Numbered from the stretch's first letter, positions 24,101 through 36,440 are shown. The stretch: DNA of 64,000 nucleotides from Gonatopus flavifemur (GCA_018340375.1 JAFFJZ010000050.1:744001-808000), one strand, 5' to 3'. The notes: generated from the sequence alone by a model not told the origin. A program made the numbers and translations.

Positions 24101-24247
24101 CATAAATTAAAATCGATTGTTTCTGTTGCTCATGAATTCTTAAGCATTAGACTGCATTCAGATGCGAAATTTTTCACTCAAGAAATTTTATTGCCCCTGC
24201 GTCAAAGACACAAGTTTACAAAATTGATGTTATTTAATCACGAATGA
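21134..24247 (+). pseudogene. P-element/THAP9-like transposase C-terminal part, split by an insertion
   Basis: The frame opens near 21150 with TYNLSQDHLKIFFSKIRSR and GFNNNPNVMQFRSALKQ, the conserved C-terminal block of P-element and THAP9 transposases (SQDHLExFFSxIRxRGGxNNNPT). LKDYILHYISGYVVRTML and CNSCTESL follow, as in that family. At LII (21649-21657) the frame is cut by a 2287-bp insertion. After it the frame resumes as PSQSVLNIIIFTEEE and ends with LMLFNHE at TGA 24245-24247. Removing the insertion and one copy of the 9-bp duplication restores a continuous reading. The N-terminal THAP, coiled-coil, GTP-binding and catalytic regions are not found next to it, so this is a remnant. The THAP exons at 12.4 kb could belong to a related element. 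Confidence 0.8.
21658..23944. mobile_element. 2287-bp foldback element with 9-bp target duplication (MULE-like)
   Basis: CTGATTATA is duplicated exactly at 21649-21657 and 23945-23953. The ends are inverted: ACCTCCGTAAACTTAGCCCC at the left and GGGGCTAAGTTCACGGAGGT at the right. The two halves are largely reverse complements meeting near 22840, and contain repeated GGGCCC-rich blocks with CGGAATTTCGGGACGTG. A 9-bp duplication with long inverted arms fits Mutator-like (MULE) foldbacks. No transposase is encoded. It is clearly younger than the P-like gene it interrupts. Confidence 0.88.
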
Positions 24248-24410
24248 TTCCTAATCAAGTGGATGTGATATCAGACTAATCAGTATTGTATTAGTATTAG
24301 TATCAGTATTATTGTTTAGAAGTGATAAGTCATAATGTTAGACTGCTATATAATATACCAAAGTGTCCTGTGATATAAATTTCAACAATTTGCGACTGAT
24401 TTATATATAT

Positions 24411-25921
24411 ACAGGGTGATTCAAAATTCGCGCACTCTTATTTGGGAGTAGATTCCTGATGAAATTCTAAAACGATTTGTCCTTTTGCACAATGCTCTCC
24501 GACGCATAATTTCCAAGATATAATTAATTAAAGTTGACTAATTATGAGGTGGATCCATCGGTCATTCAGGAGCGTCATAACAGAACAAGAGAGGAAGGTG
24601 CTTGCAGAGGGCGCTCATACGATCAGCTGATCGGTATAATCGATACGATTTACCAACATACAAATTGGTAAATTTTCTATGTAGCACGATTGAATTCGTC
24701 GACACTGTGGAAAAATTGATTATTGTCATGAATTCTTATCACGATATGCTGTAGGTGAAAGTTGTAATTACAGTAATGATTTTTATTACGCAGACAAATG
24801 GAAAATAGTGTTATTTCGTAGGGATAGGGATTCAAGTGGGAGAAAAAAGTATAACTACTCGTTTTCAATCAGAATTTTCATGTAAATAAGAAAACATGAG
24901 AATTTTCATTCATCCGATACCCAATTTGAACGGTTTGATTAGTAAGTTCAACACAAGAGATTGGATTCCGAATCTTGTATTCTGATTGGTCGAGAATCAA
25001 TGTATGTTAGATCAATCCTCGGCCGTTTCAAATGATTCTTCTGAAGAATGTGTTTTCGACTTATCCCAACCACAACATTGAACAATGATGAATTTATTCG
25101 AATTCGCCCTTTTTACATCATTCGATGATTATAAAGGGTTTATCGAACGTTAATTACGTACAAGCTGAAGTAAGTTATTAACGTTCGATAAACCCTTTAT
25201 AATCATCGAATGATGTAAAAAGGGCGAATTCGAATAAATTCATCATTGTTCAATGTTGTGGTTGGGATAAGTCGAAAACACATTCTTCAGAAGAATCATT
25301 TGAAACGGCCGAGGATTGATCTAACATACATTGATTCTCGACCAATCAGAATACAAGATTCGGAATCCAATCTCTTGTGTTGAACTTACTAATCAAACCG
25401 TTCAAATTGGGTATCGGATGAATGAAAATTCTCATGTTTTCTTATTTACATGAAAATTCTGATTGAAAACGAGTAGTTATACTTTTTTCTCCCACTTGAA
25501 TCCCTATCCCTACGAAATAACACTATTTTCCATTTGTCTGCGTAATAAAAATCATTACTGTAATTACAACTTTCACCTACAGCATATCGTGATAAGAATT
25601 CATGACAATAATCAATTTTTCCACAGTGTCGACGAATTCAATCGTGCTACATAGAAAATTTACCAATTTGTATGTTGGTAAATCGTATCGATTATACCGA
25701 TCAGCTGATCGTATGAGCGCCCTCTGCAAGCACCTTCCTCTCTTGTTCTGTTATGACGCTCCTGAATGACCGATGGATCCACCTCATAATTAGTCAACTT
25801 TAATTAATTATATCTTGGAAATTATGCGTCGGAGAGCATTGTGCAAAAGGACAAATCGTTTTAGAATTTCATCAGGAATCTACTCCCAAATAAGAGTGCG
25901 CGAATTTTGAATCACCCTGTA
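24411..25921. mobile_element. Near-perfect 1.5-kb palindrome (foldback)
   Basis: The ends are ACAGGGTGATTCAAAATTCG and its complement, each bordered by TA-rich sequence. The arms are about 745 bases and meet in a loop of about 25 bases near 25150-25180. They appear almost identical: a 63-residue frame reads the same on opposite strands at 24677-24868 and 25463-25654. No protein function is recognised. A partial relative lies in the giant inverted repeat at about 35364-36440. Near-identity implies recent formation or ongoing arm-to-arm correction. Confidence 0.9.
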
Positions 25922-26314
25922 TATATATATAATAAACAAATATTCAAATAGTCTGAATGTTATTTGTAATGTGAAAGTTTATGATAATAAAATATGACTG
26001 AACCTTTTCAGAAATATAAATATTCGAATGTCTTCCGGCAGAATGCCGTTTTATTCAATTAATAAACGATTACAAACTCCAATATTCATCTTTTATTGTT
26101 TTTATCACAAACCAATCCAAAAATATATATATATATTCATGATAAATCATGTATGTATATATATTTATATATACATATGCATTTGCGCGGGCGCGTGAAT
26201 TTTGGTATAGTGCAATCACTTTCCCTATTACAAATGGCCGACTGCACAATCATCCCCACCACTGAAAGAATTTGCCTCACTCGATTTCTCAACAGTTCGC
26301 GATCTAGTGTATTA

Positions 26315-26417
26315 CAGTGCGCTCTCTGAATAGTGCCGCGGACCTCTTTCTCGCTCAAATGCCTACCCTCGTTAGAGTGAGGAAGACACCATTCGGCACT
26401 ATTCGGAGAGCGCACTG
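26315..26417. mobile_element. 103-bp MITE with TA target duplication
   Basis: CAGTGCGCTCTCTGAATAGT at the left pairs with ACTATTCGGAGAGCGCACTG at the right. TA flanks both ends (26313-26314, 26418-26419). The CAGTG start and TA site suggest a Tc1/mariner-pogo type of mobilising transposase. Confidence 0.85.
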
Positions 26418-27416
26418 TATATAGAAGTCTGTGTCTTGTACCAATTCATATGGAATATCTAAAAAAATACGATATGTGTCATATAAATTCTCAGAAGATA
26501 TATATGGGTCATTCCACGGGAAATTTACAATTGAAAAACCAAATCGCGTGAAAAATTGTTTCCCTTGTATTGAATACAAAGAAAATCGAGCAATATTCTC
26601 CATTCCATCATGATACGCGGGATTTCGGAATTGGAAATTTTTGTATTTTGAAAATCGGAAAGATCCAAATTCCTTCAAATGCTTCTAGTTTATAAACCAT
26701 TCCATAAAAGAACGCGAAATTCTCAGTGAGAGTATATAATTGGTCAACCCCTATATATAGCGATGAATGAAATATTTACTTTGTTTATTTACACTATAAA
26801 CATGCCATTCTTAAAAGAAATAGCGATTGAAAGAGGGATATTTTCGAAATCATTTTTTCTGGAACTGAAATGCTCTTCATAGTCCGTAGAATATCTCCTG
26901 TGAATTTCAGAGTGAGCAGGCAGGTAGTTTCTGAGTTGAGAGTGATTATAACAACAGTTGTGTCACCCTCGAGTGTGTGATAACAGCGCACTGTCTATGG
27001 GTGCGTTCATAGTGAGAGGTACAGAAAAGGGAACAGAAAAAAAATCTGCGTCTAGCATGTATTGGAATACATAGGTGAAGTATGCAGGTTACTCGGGCGA
27101 CCGAAGTTCATCGAAGTTACAGGCTGGTGTCCGAAAGAGACGATAGTAGCACACTTCTTTCGGCACATCTAGGCGTATGAAATAACATATTGAATCAGAC
27201 CTTGGAACAACACACCGACGCAGGAGTGAATACAAAGCACACAATATTGGTGAAAATATGAGAAATAGCAATTATCGCTATCTCTATTAATGTATCGATA
27301 TTGATGACCGTGATTCTTCATGCTTTCACCGATATGAACATATTTTCAATGATTTCTTGTGTGCTGTGAGTTATTCCTCTCTCCGTGTTGTAGACCATGG
27401 TGATCACACTGTGCGT
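26418..27416. other. No recognised gene
   Basis: About 1 kb without a supported gene. Short frames such as 26355-26678 (minus) and 27089-27271 (minus) have no known motif. GCGCACTGT near 26977 echoes the end of the neighbouring MITE but has no partner. Confidence 0.4.
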
Positions 27417-27744
27417 CCCTTGTAAAAATGAATCATATATGCGGCATATATGACAACATATGGTACATATATGATTTCACAGATTCATATATGACCCCTA
27501 TATAATTCATATATGGGCCATATATGATTTCAGACATTCATATATGGCGTTATGCTCCCTATATATGGGTCATGTTTGGTCCTTATATGGATTGAACTAT
27601 CGTATATGAATTTTATATGGTCATATATGCCACATATATGAATTACATATGATTTATATATGACCATATATGATTCGTACCAAATCCACATATGAATCAA
27701 ATACAGTTTATAAATGGGCCATACATGAATCATTTTTACAAGGG
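27417..27744. mobile_element. AT-rich MITE (~328 bp) built of ATATATG repeats
   Basis: CCCTTGTAAAAATGAATCAT at the left matches the reverse complement of ATGAATCATTTTTACAAGGG at the right, about 25 bases of inverted terminus. The interior is a series of imperfect CATATATG-type units spaced 15-30 bases. No coding potential and no clear target duplication. Confidence 0.8.
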
Positions 27745-29356
27745 CTATGACCACCTATACATTGATTCGCGTGGACTGACCCGAACCCGTCAGCTTATTT
27801 GTTACTATCCGAGGCGCCACTGCGGACATAATCTTCATTTATCATAAGAGCATTATTGAAGATTTTTTTCACAAGTATTATTGAAACGAGATTAGGGACA
27901 TCAAGTAAAGCGGGAGCACTACGGCATGTTACTCTCAGCCTGGCAACCCGGCAGCCCTTAGCAACCACGCTATTATATAATTCTAATTTCGACCAACGAC
28001 TTCTCAAATCATGAATTGAAAGTATTTATACCCTCACTATTTTGACTTTATTTAACATACGTAATGCCTAACTATAGTTTCCAAAAAGAATCCTGGCTAA
28101 GAGGCTCTTCAAGTTATTTCTATAAAACTCAAATATATCATGAATGACGATTTCAAAAGTCTTCAATTCAGCATCGGCTGTTTCAGACCTATGAAGTCAG
28201 CTGCTTTTGATATATGTATATTACACATTACTTGAATCTCCATTGAAGTGGTAATTTTAAATGTACGCGAGAACATTATATAATATTGTAAGTATCATTG
28301 ATATCATGGGATCTCATTGTTCAATTTCTTCATTTCAATAATCGCGATATATTTGACAATAAAATACAACGTCATGTTATTAACCAGTATGAAATCTAAC
28401 CATTCGTTATGAAAAAAGGTTTTTTGTAATATAAAGCCATTGCATATGGTTTACATGATTGTTTAGAGCACTGATATCAATTTTGATTATTGAAGTGCGA
28501 AATACTGTTATTAAACAATGTTAAATAAACAATATGTTGTGAAAGCCGAGTTTCCGAGACACGAAAGCGTTGCATATTGTGATTATGGTTTTTGATATTG
28601 ATGACTCAAATCTTGATTATTGAAGTGCAAAATAGTATTGTATAATTGATTGGAATAAGAAATTTGTTTTTTATGACTAAATTAATTTGAAAAAGCGTTT
28701 TTTGAACACCAGCTGTTCATAAATCAGTTAGAACTTAATAATAATAAGATTACCTGAGTGACTAACGTGACAATTTATGGATATTTTGATAAATCTGTTT
28801 GATGATGATTCCTAGTCGATTCGGATTAGATCGGGAATATCCAGGGAATAGAGCCTATCTTTATGGTACACTAACTTGAGAGTTGCGGAACTTCCAAATG
28901 ATAAATGAATGATGAATAAGTTCTTATACTTGGCTCATTACAAAACGACTAATCGATACCTCGATTCATTTCATTGAATCGATTGACGCCCGCGTACTGT
29001 TTCAAAGTCACCTAACCCTGATACTAACGTAAATTGACTTTTTTCTCATTCGGGAGTGAATAGTTGTTCTGTAAGACATGTTCGAACGAATCCATCATTA
29101 TCCACGATAAATACATTTGCGTTTGACCACGATCTTCCATTATACGTCCCACTCATCCACTTCAATATTGGAGAAAGAACGCGTTAACTACTACCTCGCC
29201 ACCGCGAACGGCCTGTCCTACGATAAAACACAACACTTCCTGATATCGTCATTTCGACCTCATAAAATTGATTTGAGGAAAAAAAATCATATTTTTCCCT
29301 CAATTTTTCAACTTAACCTCCACAATACACATTTAAACCAACAATGGACATTTATA
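27745..29356. other. AT-rich non-coding stretch
   Basis: No gene is recognised in 1.6 kb. Around 28425-28660 two diverged direct copies of a ~125-base block share TGATTATTGAAGTGCRAAATA and a CATTGCATAT/GTTGCATATT start. The frame at 29117-29377 lacks any known motif. Confidence 0.4.
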
Positions 29357-29471
29357 GGAGCCTTCCGAAGTAGCTGACCTGACCATCTGGTCATGACTAG
29401 ATCACCTTTGATTGGTTGAGAAGAGATCTGGTCATGACCAAATGATCAGGTCAGCTACTTCGGAAGGCTCC
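29357..29471. mobile_element. 115-bp foldback MITE
   Basis: GGAGCCTTCCGAAGTAGCTG pairs with CAGCTACTTCGGAAGGCTCC, and pairing continues through the CTGGTCATGAC / GTCATGACC core to a short loop. Nothing coding. Confidence 0.85.
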
Positions 29472-29822
29472 ATAAAATAGCCCATTACTTGGTTTGATTA
29501 CAATTTTTGGAGATTTTCTTCAACACTCAAATGAGACATTTTTATGTTTACAGAGCCAATAACAATGCGGAGCGCTACGCGTTGTAAAATATGTATTCGC
29601 AGATGAAAATGCATACAATGTCCATATATTCATATTATATATATATATGTTTGTACAGACATGGAAAAACAGGGGAAAAACATGGAGAAATGGGGAAAAA
29701 ACATGGGAGAATAGGAAAGAACCATAGAAAAAATAGGGAAAAAAACAGGGAAAATTGTGCAAAAAAATACCGAGATTTTCCATAAAAAGAACAGGGAAGA
29801 AACAAGGAAAACTTCCCCACGG

Positions 29823-29826
<4 letters not shown>

Positions 29827-29872
<46 letters not shown>
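29827..29872. repeat. (AT)n microsatellite, ~46 bp
   Basis: Uninterrupted TA dinucleotides from about 29827 to 29872. Just to the left, 29660-29815 is a purine-rich GGGAAAAACA-type repeat on the plus strand. Confidence 0.9.
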
Positions 29873-29875
<3 letters not shown>

Positions 29876-29900
29876 GGTACATGTATAGTCGGCAGGGCAG

Positions 29901-30098
29901 GGCTCGATAGGCCCAAAAGGCAGTAAGACCGAGGGGCTGTAGACCCGAAAACAATGAGCCCGACCGGAGTTGAACCCGAAAAATTACCATGTGTTACTAG
30001 TCGTGCTCCAATTATTATAGTAGTTACCAATTCTTTCGGGTTTATTTTTTTCGGGTTAACAGCCCCTCGGGCTTACTGCCTTCCGGGCCTATGGAGCC
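29901..30098. mobile_element. ~198-bp foldback MITE, GGGCTTACTGCC-type
   Basis: The left end GGCTCGATAGGCCCAAAAGG is matched by the right end GCCTTCCGGGCCTATGGAGCC-type sequence. CAGTAAGACCGAGGGGCTGT pairs with the ACAGCCCCTCGGGCTTACTG block. No coding potential. Confidence 0.8.
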
Positions 30099-30335
30099 CC
30101 ACCGTTGACAGCATAGAGATATAAGAATAGAAGAGGTGAGTGGGCTGAAAACGTGTGAGACCGAGCAGGAAGAGAGAGAAATAGAGGAGTTTGCGACGAC
30201 TACGCCCATTGGTTCACGTCTATTGCTTTCGCTTTTGCTCTTTCTTTTATTCAATGTAACACTCCCATCTACAGATTCCGGCCAACTCCTCTCCTTTATT
30301 CCTATATCTCTATGGTCGGCAGTATAGACTTCGAC

Positions 30336-30490
30336 AGGTCGTATGCGAGACGCCCGACTGGTAATAAGCCCGACTGCTTGTGATTGGATGACAACTAGGG
30401 ATTTATAGTGGAATTACTGAACATTACTGGTGATCGACCAATGATAGTGGAGTCGGGCTTATTACCAGTCGGGCATGTCGCATACTACCT
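30336..30490. mobile_element. 155-bp foldback MITE, GCCCGACTGGTAATAAGC-type
   Basis: AGGTCGTATGCGAGACGCCC and GGGCATGTCGCATACTACCT are inverted ends. CGACTGGTAATAAGCCCGACT pairs exactly with the AGTCGGGCTTATTACCAGTCG block inside. The loop is about 70 bases. Confidence 0.82.
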
Positions 30491-30607
30491 TTCAACACAG
30501 TGACTGTGTACCCACCGTACCGGGATGGAACGGAAGCAAAATGAGATTATCAAATCGCTATGGGATGATGACCAGCATGTGAGTAGTTTTTTGTTATAAG
30601 ATTGGAT

Positions 30608-30818
30608 CAGAGTTGTCAGATTCGAGGCATACGCAGTTCCTTCCCTCTCCATCGAGCCACTCTCCTTTCCCCCACCATGCGAATCAAGTCGGGCGAGCGA
30701 GGGAGAAAGTAACTTATTCTCTCTCCCACTCGCCCGACTTGATTCGCATGGTGGGGGGAAGGAGAGTAGCTCGATGGAGAGGGGAGGGACTGCGTTTGCC
30801 TCGAATCTGGCAACTCTG
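30608..30818. mobile_element. 211-bp foldback MITE, GATTCGAGGC-type
   Basis: CAGAGTTGTCAGATTCGAGG pairs with CCTCGAATCTGGCAACTCTG. CCACCATGCGAATCAAGTCG and its complement pair near the centre. The frames on both strands here (for example 30613-30858 and 30616-30813) are mirror artefacts of the palindrome. Confidence 0.82.
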
Positions 30819-31587
30819 GATTGGATGTGATTGGGTAATCTCTTTCATTCCTATTTGATTCCAGTACGGTGGAGATATAGTCACTGATGCCAGCCTGGGG
30901 GTAAAACCTGGCATCACTGCTTCAATATGTCAACAATGCATTGGCAGGTTTTAATACGACAACTATTCCGTGGAACGGAATGAATGGATTGCAGGTTATT
31001 GGCCGCTTTTCGAGCTGAAATTTATAGTTGATGTTACATAATGGATTTAATCGATCGGTCTACACAGTAGGAAAAATTCTGTCATTGTGTAAAAAAGAAG
31101 TACGTGTCGGAATTCAAGTGTTGAATATTGACCTCCGTGTCAAAATTCAAGTGCTGGATATTTAACTACGTGTTAAAATTCAAGTGTTGAATATTCAACA
31201 CTTTCGTGTGTTCATTTACAACACTGATCAAATGCTGTTCGAGCGATTCATTTTCAACACATAAAAATGTTATTCGAGTTCAAATTAACACTTTGTGAGT
31301 GTCACTCTGGAATCAACACACGTTGAGTGTGAAGAAAAGAGGTTAACATTCACTTGTGTGTTGAATTTGACGAAAAATTTTTTACTGTGTATATCTCATG
31401 GACACGAATATTTGGGAAATTTCCAATCCACTCGAACCTGTACTTGGTCGAATCCGCAAGTGAATTCTGAAAGATCAGGATTATTGATAACATGACGATG
31501 TAATGACATAAAAAGTAATAACCGGATGTGAGATTCAATTATTCACCAGAGAGATGACAAAAAAAATGAAATGTCTCCACACAGAAT

Positions 31588-31652
31588 CGAACCCGACCGT
31601 TCTCTCGCAAGAACCATGTCTTTTGCTGCTAGGCTATGGGGTTTTGTAATAT
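31588..31652 (-). other. tRNA-like / Pol III box-like sequence (left arm)
   Basis: On the minus strand, TAGCCTAGCAG resembles an A box and GGTTCGATTC a B box, spaced about as in tRNA-derived sequence. A clean cloverleaf does not form, as the T-stem and acceptor pairs are poor. It may be a decayed tRNA or a SINE head. The mirror copy is at 46993-47058 on the plus strand. Confidence 0.3.
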
Positions 31653-34613
31653 TTCGATCTACATGTTACGTCTATAGAGTAATGCAGCGAAGGAAAGAGA
31701 CTGATAGTCCGTGAAATGATGAAATATCAATTTGAATGCTCGAATCTAATTATTCAGTCGATTGAGAATAATTTGCACTCAATCAATTGAATATTCAGTC
31801 TTATTATTTTGATGTTAATCAACATCTGATGATCCATGTTGATTTGATTATCCTCAGTGGAATATCATAGTGATCTCTGAAAATTAATTTATCAGGGAAG
31901 ATTATGGACTTCACCGCAGGACATTGATCATAGATCCCCAAACTATCTTAGAATTTTTCAACCATCGATTGATTGACAATTCTAATGGAATTCATTGAAA
32001 ACTCATCAAGATTTAAAATAATGATTAGAAATGTGTAACTATTAGGAAATTTTTGAACAATACATATAGGAGTTCTTGAAAGCTTCATGATCAGTCATAA
32101 GAATAACCAATAATCTTATAAAATTCATGGAAAATACATAATAATTGGGAAATTATTTACTTATTTTCGATTTTAATTCAATTGAATGATGCTATGCATC
32201 AAATCTATATTTCATCGTGATAATTTGATAATCAGTATTGAACTGGCTCTTTGATTGAAAAAAAAACGAAAAAAATATCGGAGGCCCCCGGCCGAGAATT
32301 CCCCGGGGTGCCGGGTAAGTCAGTTCGATACTGATCACAATAAAATTGTCGCTTGGAGAAGGGAAAGCGGTGGAACTTTTCGGTAAGTCGACCGCGTGGG
32401 CTTTAAACTCTTTCCGATCTTGCAGGTTATTATGAAATGAATGATCTGAATTGTTAGACAATGACAGTTTGTCATCAGGAATCTGAGTTTGAGAAGAAAC
32501 ACGACCCATGAAATATAGGGAAGTCGGAGAATATAAGAAAATAAGGTTAGTCTCTGATTACTATGATTATGCTGGAATATATCAGATATTCTGAATAAAA
32601 ACTATAAACTGTATACAAAATGATTTCTCTATGTCCTCCAAGTAGAATCGCAGATGGATGCAGAGAAAACAGAAAGGATACAGAAACATACCTTCATCCC
32701 ATAGCTACAACCCTGATCAATTCCAGTAGGAAGGCTCGGAAGGAAATCAAGGGGGCAGAAGTGTAGTGAACAGACAACAACAAAAAATGGAGGAGATCAA
32801 TCGTAGAACTCCATACGTTGGCTATCATCACTATCAACTTCATGAGGCGGCGTCGTCAACAAATAGAGAAAAAGCAAAAGTGCAGTGGATGTACCACAAA
32901 TTCTTGCGATAGGTGTCCTGCTATCAGATTCTTCCAGACGAATTACAGGGGGACAAAGAACAAGCAGAAAAGAAGCAGATATACCATGAATCTGTACGCT
33001 CGCTACCACCACTATCGAATTCATTGGATGTAGTCGTAAGCAAATGAAGGAAAGACAAAAGCGCAGCAAATATGCCCCAGATCCTCGCATCAGGCGCACT
33101 TCACAGACCCACTGACAAATCATTCAGCAGACTATTCAGGATCGATTTTACCGAAATCGAACATATATAACGATATTGTGGTTATAGAGATTCTTGTAAA
33201 ATAACTATAGTTCATCCTGACTTATGTTAATGGGGATACGATCCATCCTAACATGTTCTCTCCAAAAATTTCATCTTTCCAGTTATTCCATTCAACCTGG
33301 ATGATATTTCCATTTCTATAAACCTTTATTCTCATTTCAAATTATCCTTGTTCTCAAAGAAATCAATTCTTCAATATTATGAATAATAAATATATTTCTC
33401 CTCACATGTTTACACACTTACATCGTTATGCCTGAATATGTGTCGAGAATGAAGACAATCTCATTCACCAACAAATCTTTCTTTTCATTCCAACATACAT
33501 TTAACAATAAGGATCTGTGAGAATGGAAGTATAAGAGAGGGAGGATATTTAAGATTCATAATATTTGAGAATTCAATTCCTTGAGAACAAGGATAGTTTC
33601 GAATAAGAATGAAGGTTCATAGAAATAGAAATATAATTCAGGTTGAATGGAACAATTGAAAATATAAAACTTTTGGAGAGAACATTTTAGAATGAATCAT
33701 ATCTTCAATCACATAAGTTGAGATGAACTATAGTGATTTTACAACAATTCCTATAAGCAAAATCATTTATATTGATTTCTATGGCGCATGGGTTCAATTT
33801 TCATCAAATTGATTCTGAATGATCTGCTCAATTATTCGTCAGTGGGTTTCTGAAGTGTGCCCGATGGGAGGATATTTGCTGTGCTGCTGACTATTCTTCA
33901 TTTGCTCACAACTACATCCAATCAATTTGATAGTGATGGTAGCTAGCGTACAGAATCATGGCAAATCTGCTTCTTTTCTGCTTGTTGTTCGCCTCCCTGT
34001 AATTCTTCTGGGAGCATCTGATAGCAGAATACCTATCGCAAGGATTTTTGGTACATCCACTGCACTTGTGCCATTTCTCTATTCGTTGACGACATCACCT
34101 GATGAAGTTGATAGTGATTATAAGTAATGTACATATCTCTATGGTTTTCTACTACTTCATCTCTCCTTGTTGGTCGTTCAACTGTGATTCTACTGTGAAA
34201 ATCTGATAGCAGCATTATCTTTGTTTTCACAGAACCAAATTCCTAATTATTATGAATATGAAATATCTTTCTTCCAACATTTCTCCTTTTTGCTTCTCTT
34301 CTTTCTTTTTTTCCATTCTCACAGATCCTCATCTTGGAATATATGTTGAAATGGGAAGAGAAATTTGCTGGTGAATAAGATTATTTTCATCCTGGTCACA
34401 TATTTAGGCATAACGATGTGAGAAGAAATATATTTAATATTCATAATATTTAAGAATTCAATTCTTTGGCAACAAAGATAATTTGAAATGAGAATGAAGG
34501 TTTATGGGCATGGAAATATAATCCAGGTAGAATGGAACATTTGAAAAGATGAACCTTTCGGGGAGAACATGTTAGAATAAATCGTATCTCCCAGTCACAT
34601 AAGTTAACATGCA

Positions 34614-35101
34614 GGGTCGGTGCCGAATCAACGAAAAACCAAATCAACGAAAAAAAATTTACTAGCAGTATGAAGTTGTCATTTTGTTGCAGTATGAAAC
34701 GAAATTAGTCATAGATCATTGATTAAATTAAACGAAAAGTAAAAAACATTGATTTGCTAACACAACCCCACGGTAAACTTAATTTCCCTTTCTCATTTTC
34801 ATGATAATGGTATGGTTATGTTTATGATAACAACAAACCGATTTTCGTCTCCTACAGACGTTTGAAACAGTTTGATTGTACCGATCGATTAGGAAGATCA
34901 TTTATAATTTCATTAAAATGATGAATTACGTGTCTACTGTAATGAACGGGTGCAGTGAATAGGTTAGCATAAAGAATTTTCGTTTAATTTAATCAATGAT
35001 CTATGACTAATTTCATTCCATACTGCAAAAAAATGACAACTTCATACTGCTAGTAAATTTTTTTTCGTTGATTTGGTTTTTCGTTGATTCGGCACCGACC
35101 C
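34614..35101. mobile_element. 488-bp foldback MITE with 8-bp target duplication
   Basis: AACATGCA is duplicated at 34606-34613 and 35102-35109. Ends are GGGTCGGTGCCGAATCAACG and the complement. Inward, the arms pair over about 130 bases including AATCAATGATCTATGACTAA. The right arm of the giant inverted repeat (around 43019-43036) has the same flanks with one AACATGCA and no insert, so it is a natural empty site. An 8-bp duplication suggests hAT-type mobilisation. Confidence 0.92.
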
Positions 35102-35363
35102 AACATGCACTGTAGTTATTCTACAACCATTTCTATAATCACAATATTGTTATATATATTCAATGTTCATCAATGGATGGATCTTACAGATGTCTTATAT
35201 TACAGTTTTCACTATCTTCAAGATATCTTCGTTTGAGAAGACTGGAGAATGTCTTTTGATCTCTTTTAGGCGCATTTGAGATTACTTATCGAATATATCT
35301 TGAAGATAGTGAAAACTTTTGCATAAGACATCTTTGAGATATCCAGTGGAACTCTTCCAGACA

Positions 35364-36440
35364 TTGAACAATGATGAATTTATTCGAATTCACCCTTTTT
35401 ACATCATTCGATGATTATAAAGGGTTTATCGAACGTTAATAACTTACTTGAGATCACTCAAGATCATTCATGTTTAAATCAAAATGTCATTCAAATCGTG
35501 TGCAAGTTCGAGCGCGTTTCTACGTTTGGAAAATGTCTTCGTCCTAAAAAGGTTGATTCGTATCACGAATGGTTGATTTAAGCTAAACAAACCGTATGTG
35601 ATTACAATGTCAATCAAGTGGAATGATTGGGTCGTATACGATGTCACACCTCGTATTTTCGTCGAAATTGATGGATTCTGCGAGTTGAAGTGAGTTATTG
35701 ACGTTCGATAAACCCTTTTTAATCATCGAATGATGTAAAAAGGGTGAATTCGAATGAATTCATCATTGTTCAATGTTGTGGTTGGGATAAGTCGAAAACA
35801 CATTCTTCAGGAGAATCATTTGAAACGGCCGAGGATTGATCTAACATACATTGATCCTCGACCAATCGGAATACAGGATTCGGAATCCAATCTCTTGTGT
35901 TGAACTCACTAATCAAACCGTTCAAATTGGGTATCGGATGAATGAAAATTCTCATGTTTTCTTTTTTACATGAAAATTCTGATTGAAAACGAGTAGTTAT
36001 ACTTTTTTCTCCCACTTGAATCCCTATCCCTACGACATAACACTATTTTACATTTGTCTGCGTAATAAGAATCATTACTGAAATTACAACTTTCACCTAC
36101 AGCATATCGTGATAAGAATTCATGACAATGATCAATTTTTCCACAGTGTCGACGAATTCGATCGTTCTACATAGAAAATTCACCAATTTGTATGTTGGTA
36201 AATTGTATCGATTATACCGATCAGCTGATCGTATGAGCGCCCTCTGTAAGGACCTTCCTCTCTTGTTCTGTTATGACGCTCCTGTTGACCGATGAATCCA
36301 CCTCATAATTAGTCAACTTTAATCAATTATATCTTGGAAATTATGCGTCGGAGAGCATTGTGCAAAAGGACAAATCGTTTCAGAAATCCATCAGGAATCT
36401 ACTCCCAAAAAAGAGTGCGGGAATTTTGAATCACCCTGTA
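35364..36440. mobile_element. Rearranged relative of the 24.4-25.9 kb palindrome
   Basis: The sequence from about 35364 (GAACAATGATGAATTTATTC) to 36440 (ATTTTGAATCACCCTGTATG) contains one full arm of the ACAGGGTGATTC element. The opposite half is reduced to about 80 bases plus ~240 bases of unrelated sequence around 35450-35690. It is absent from the right arm of the giant inverted repeat, which instead has about 130 bases of other sequence near 42640-42770. It therefore arrived after the arms formed or replaced local sequence. Confidence 0.75.

Noticed and set aside
24677..25654. Identical 63-residue frames on opposite strands
   Set aside because: Mirror products of the palindrome arms; no recognisable domain.
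27417..27744. CRISPR-like regularly spaced repeats
   Set aside because: Units are irregular, AT-rich and imperfect with no unique spacers; the ends mark a MITE, and the genome is eukaryotic.
29520..30030. 131-156-residue minus-strand frames rich in Phe and Tyr
   Set aside because: They translate the (AT)n tract and purine-rich repeat; low complexity only.
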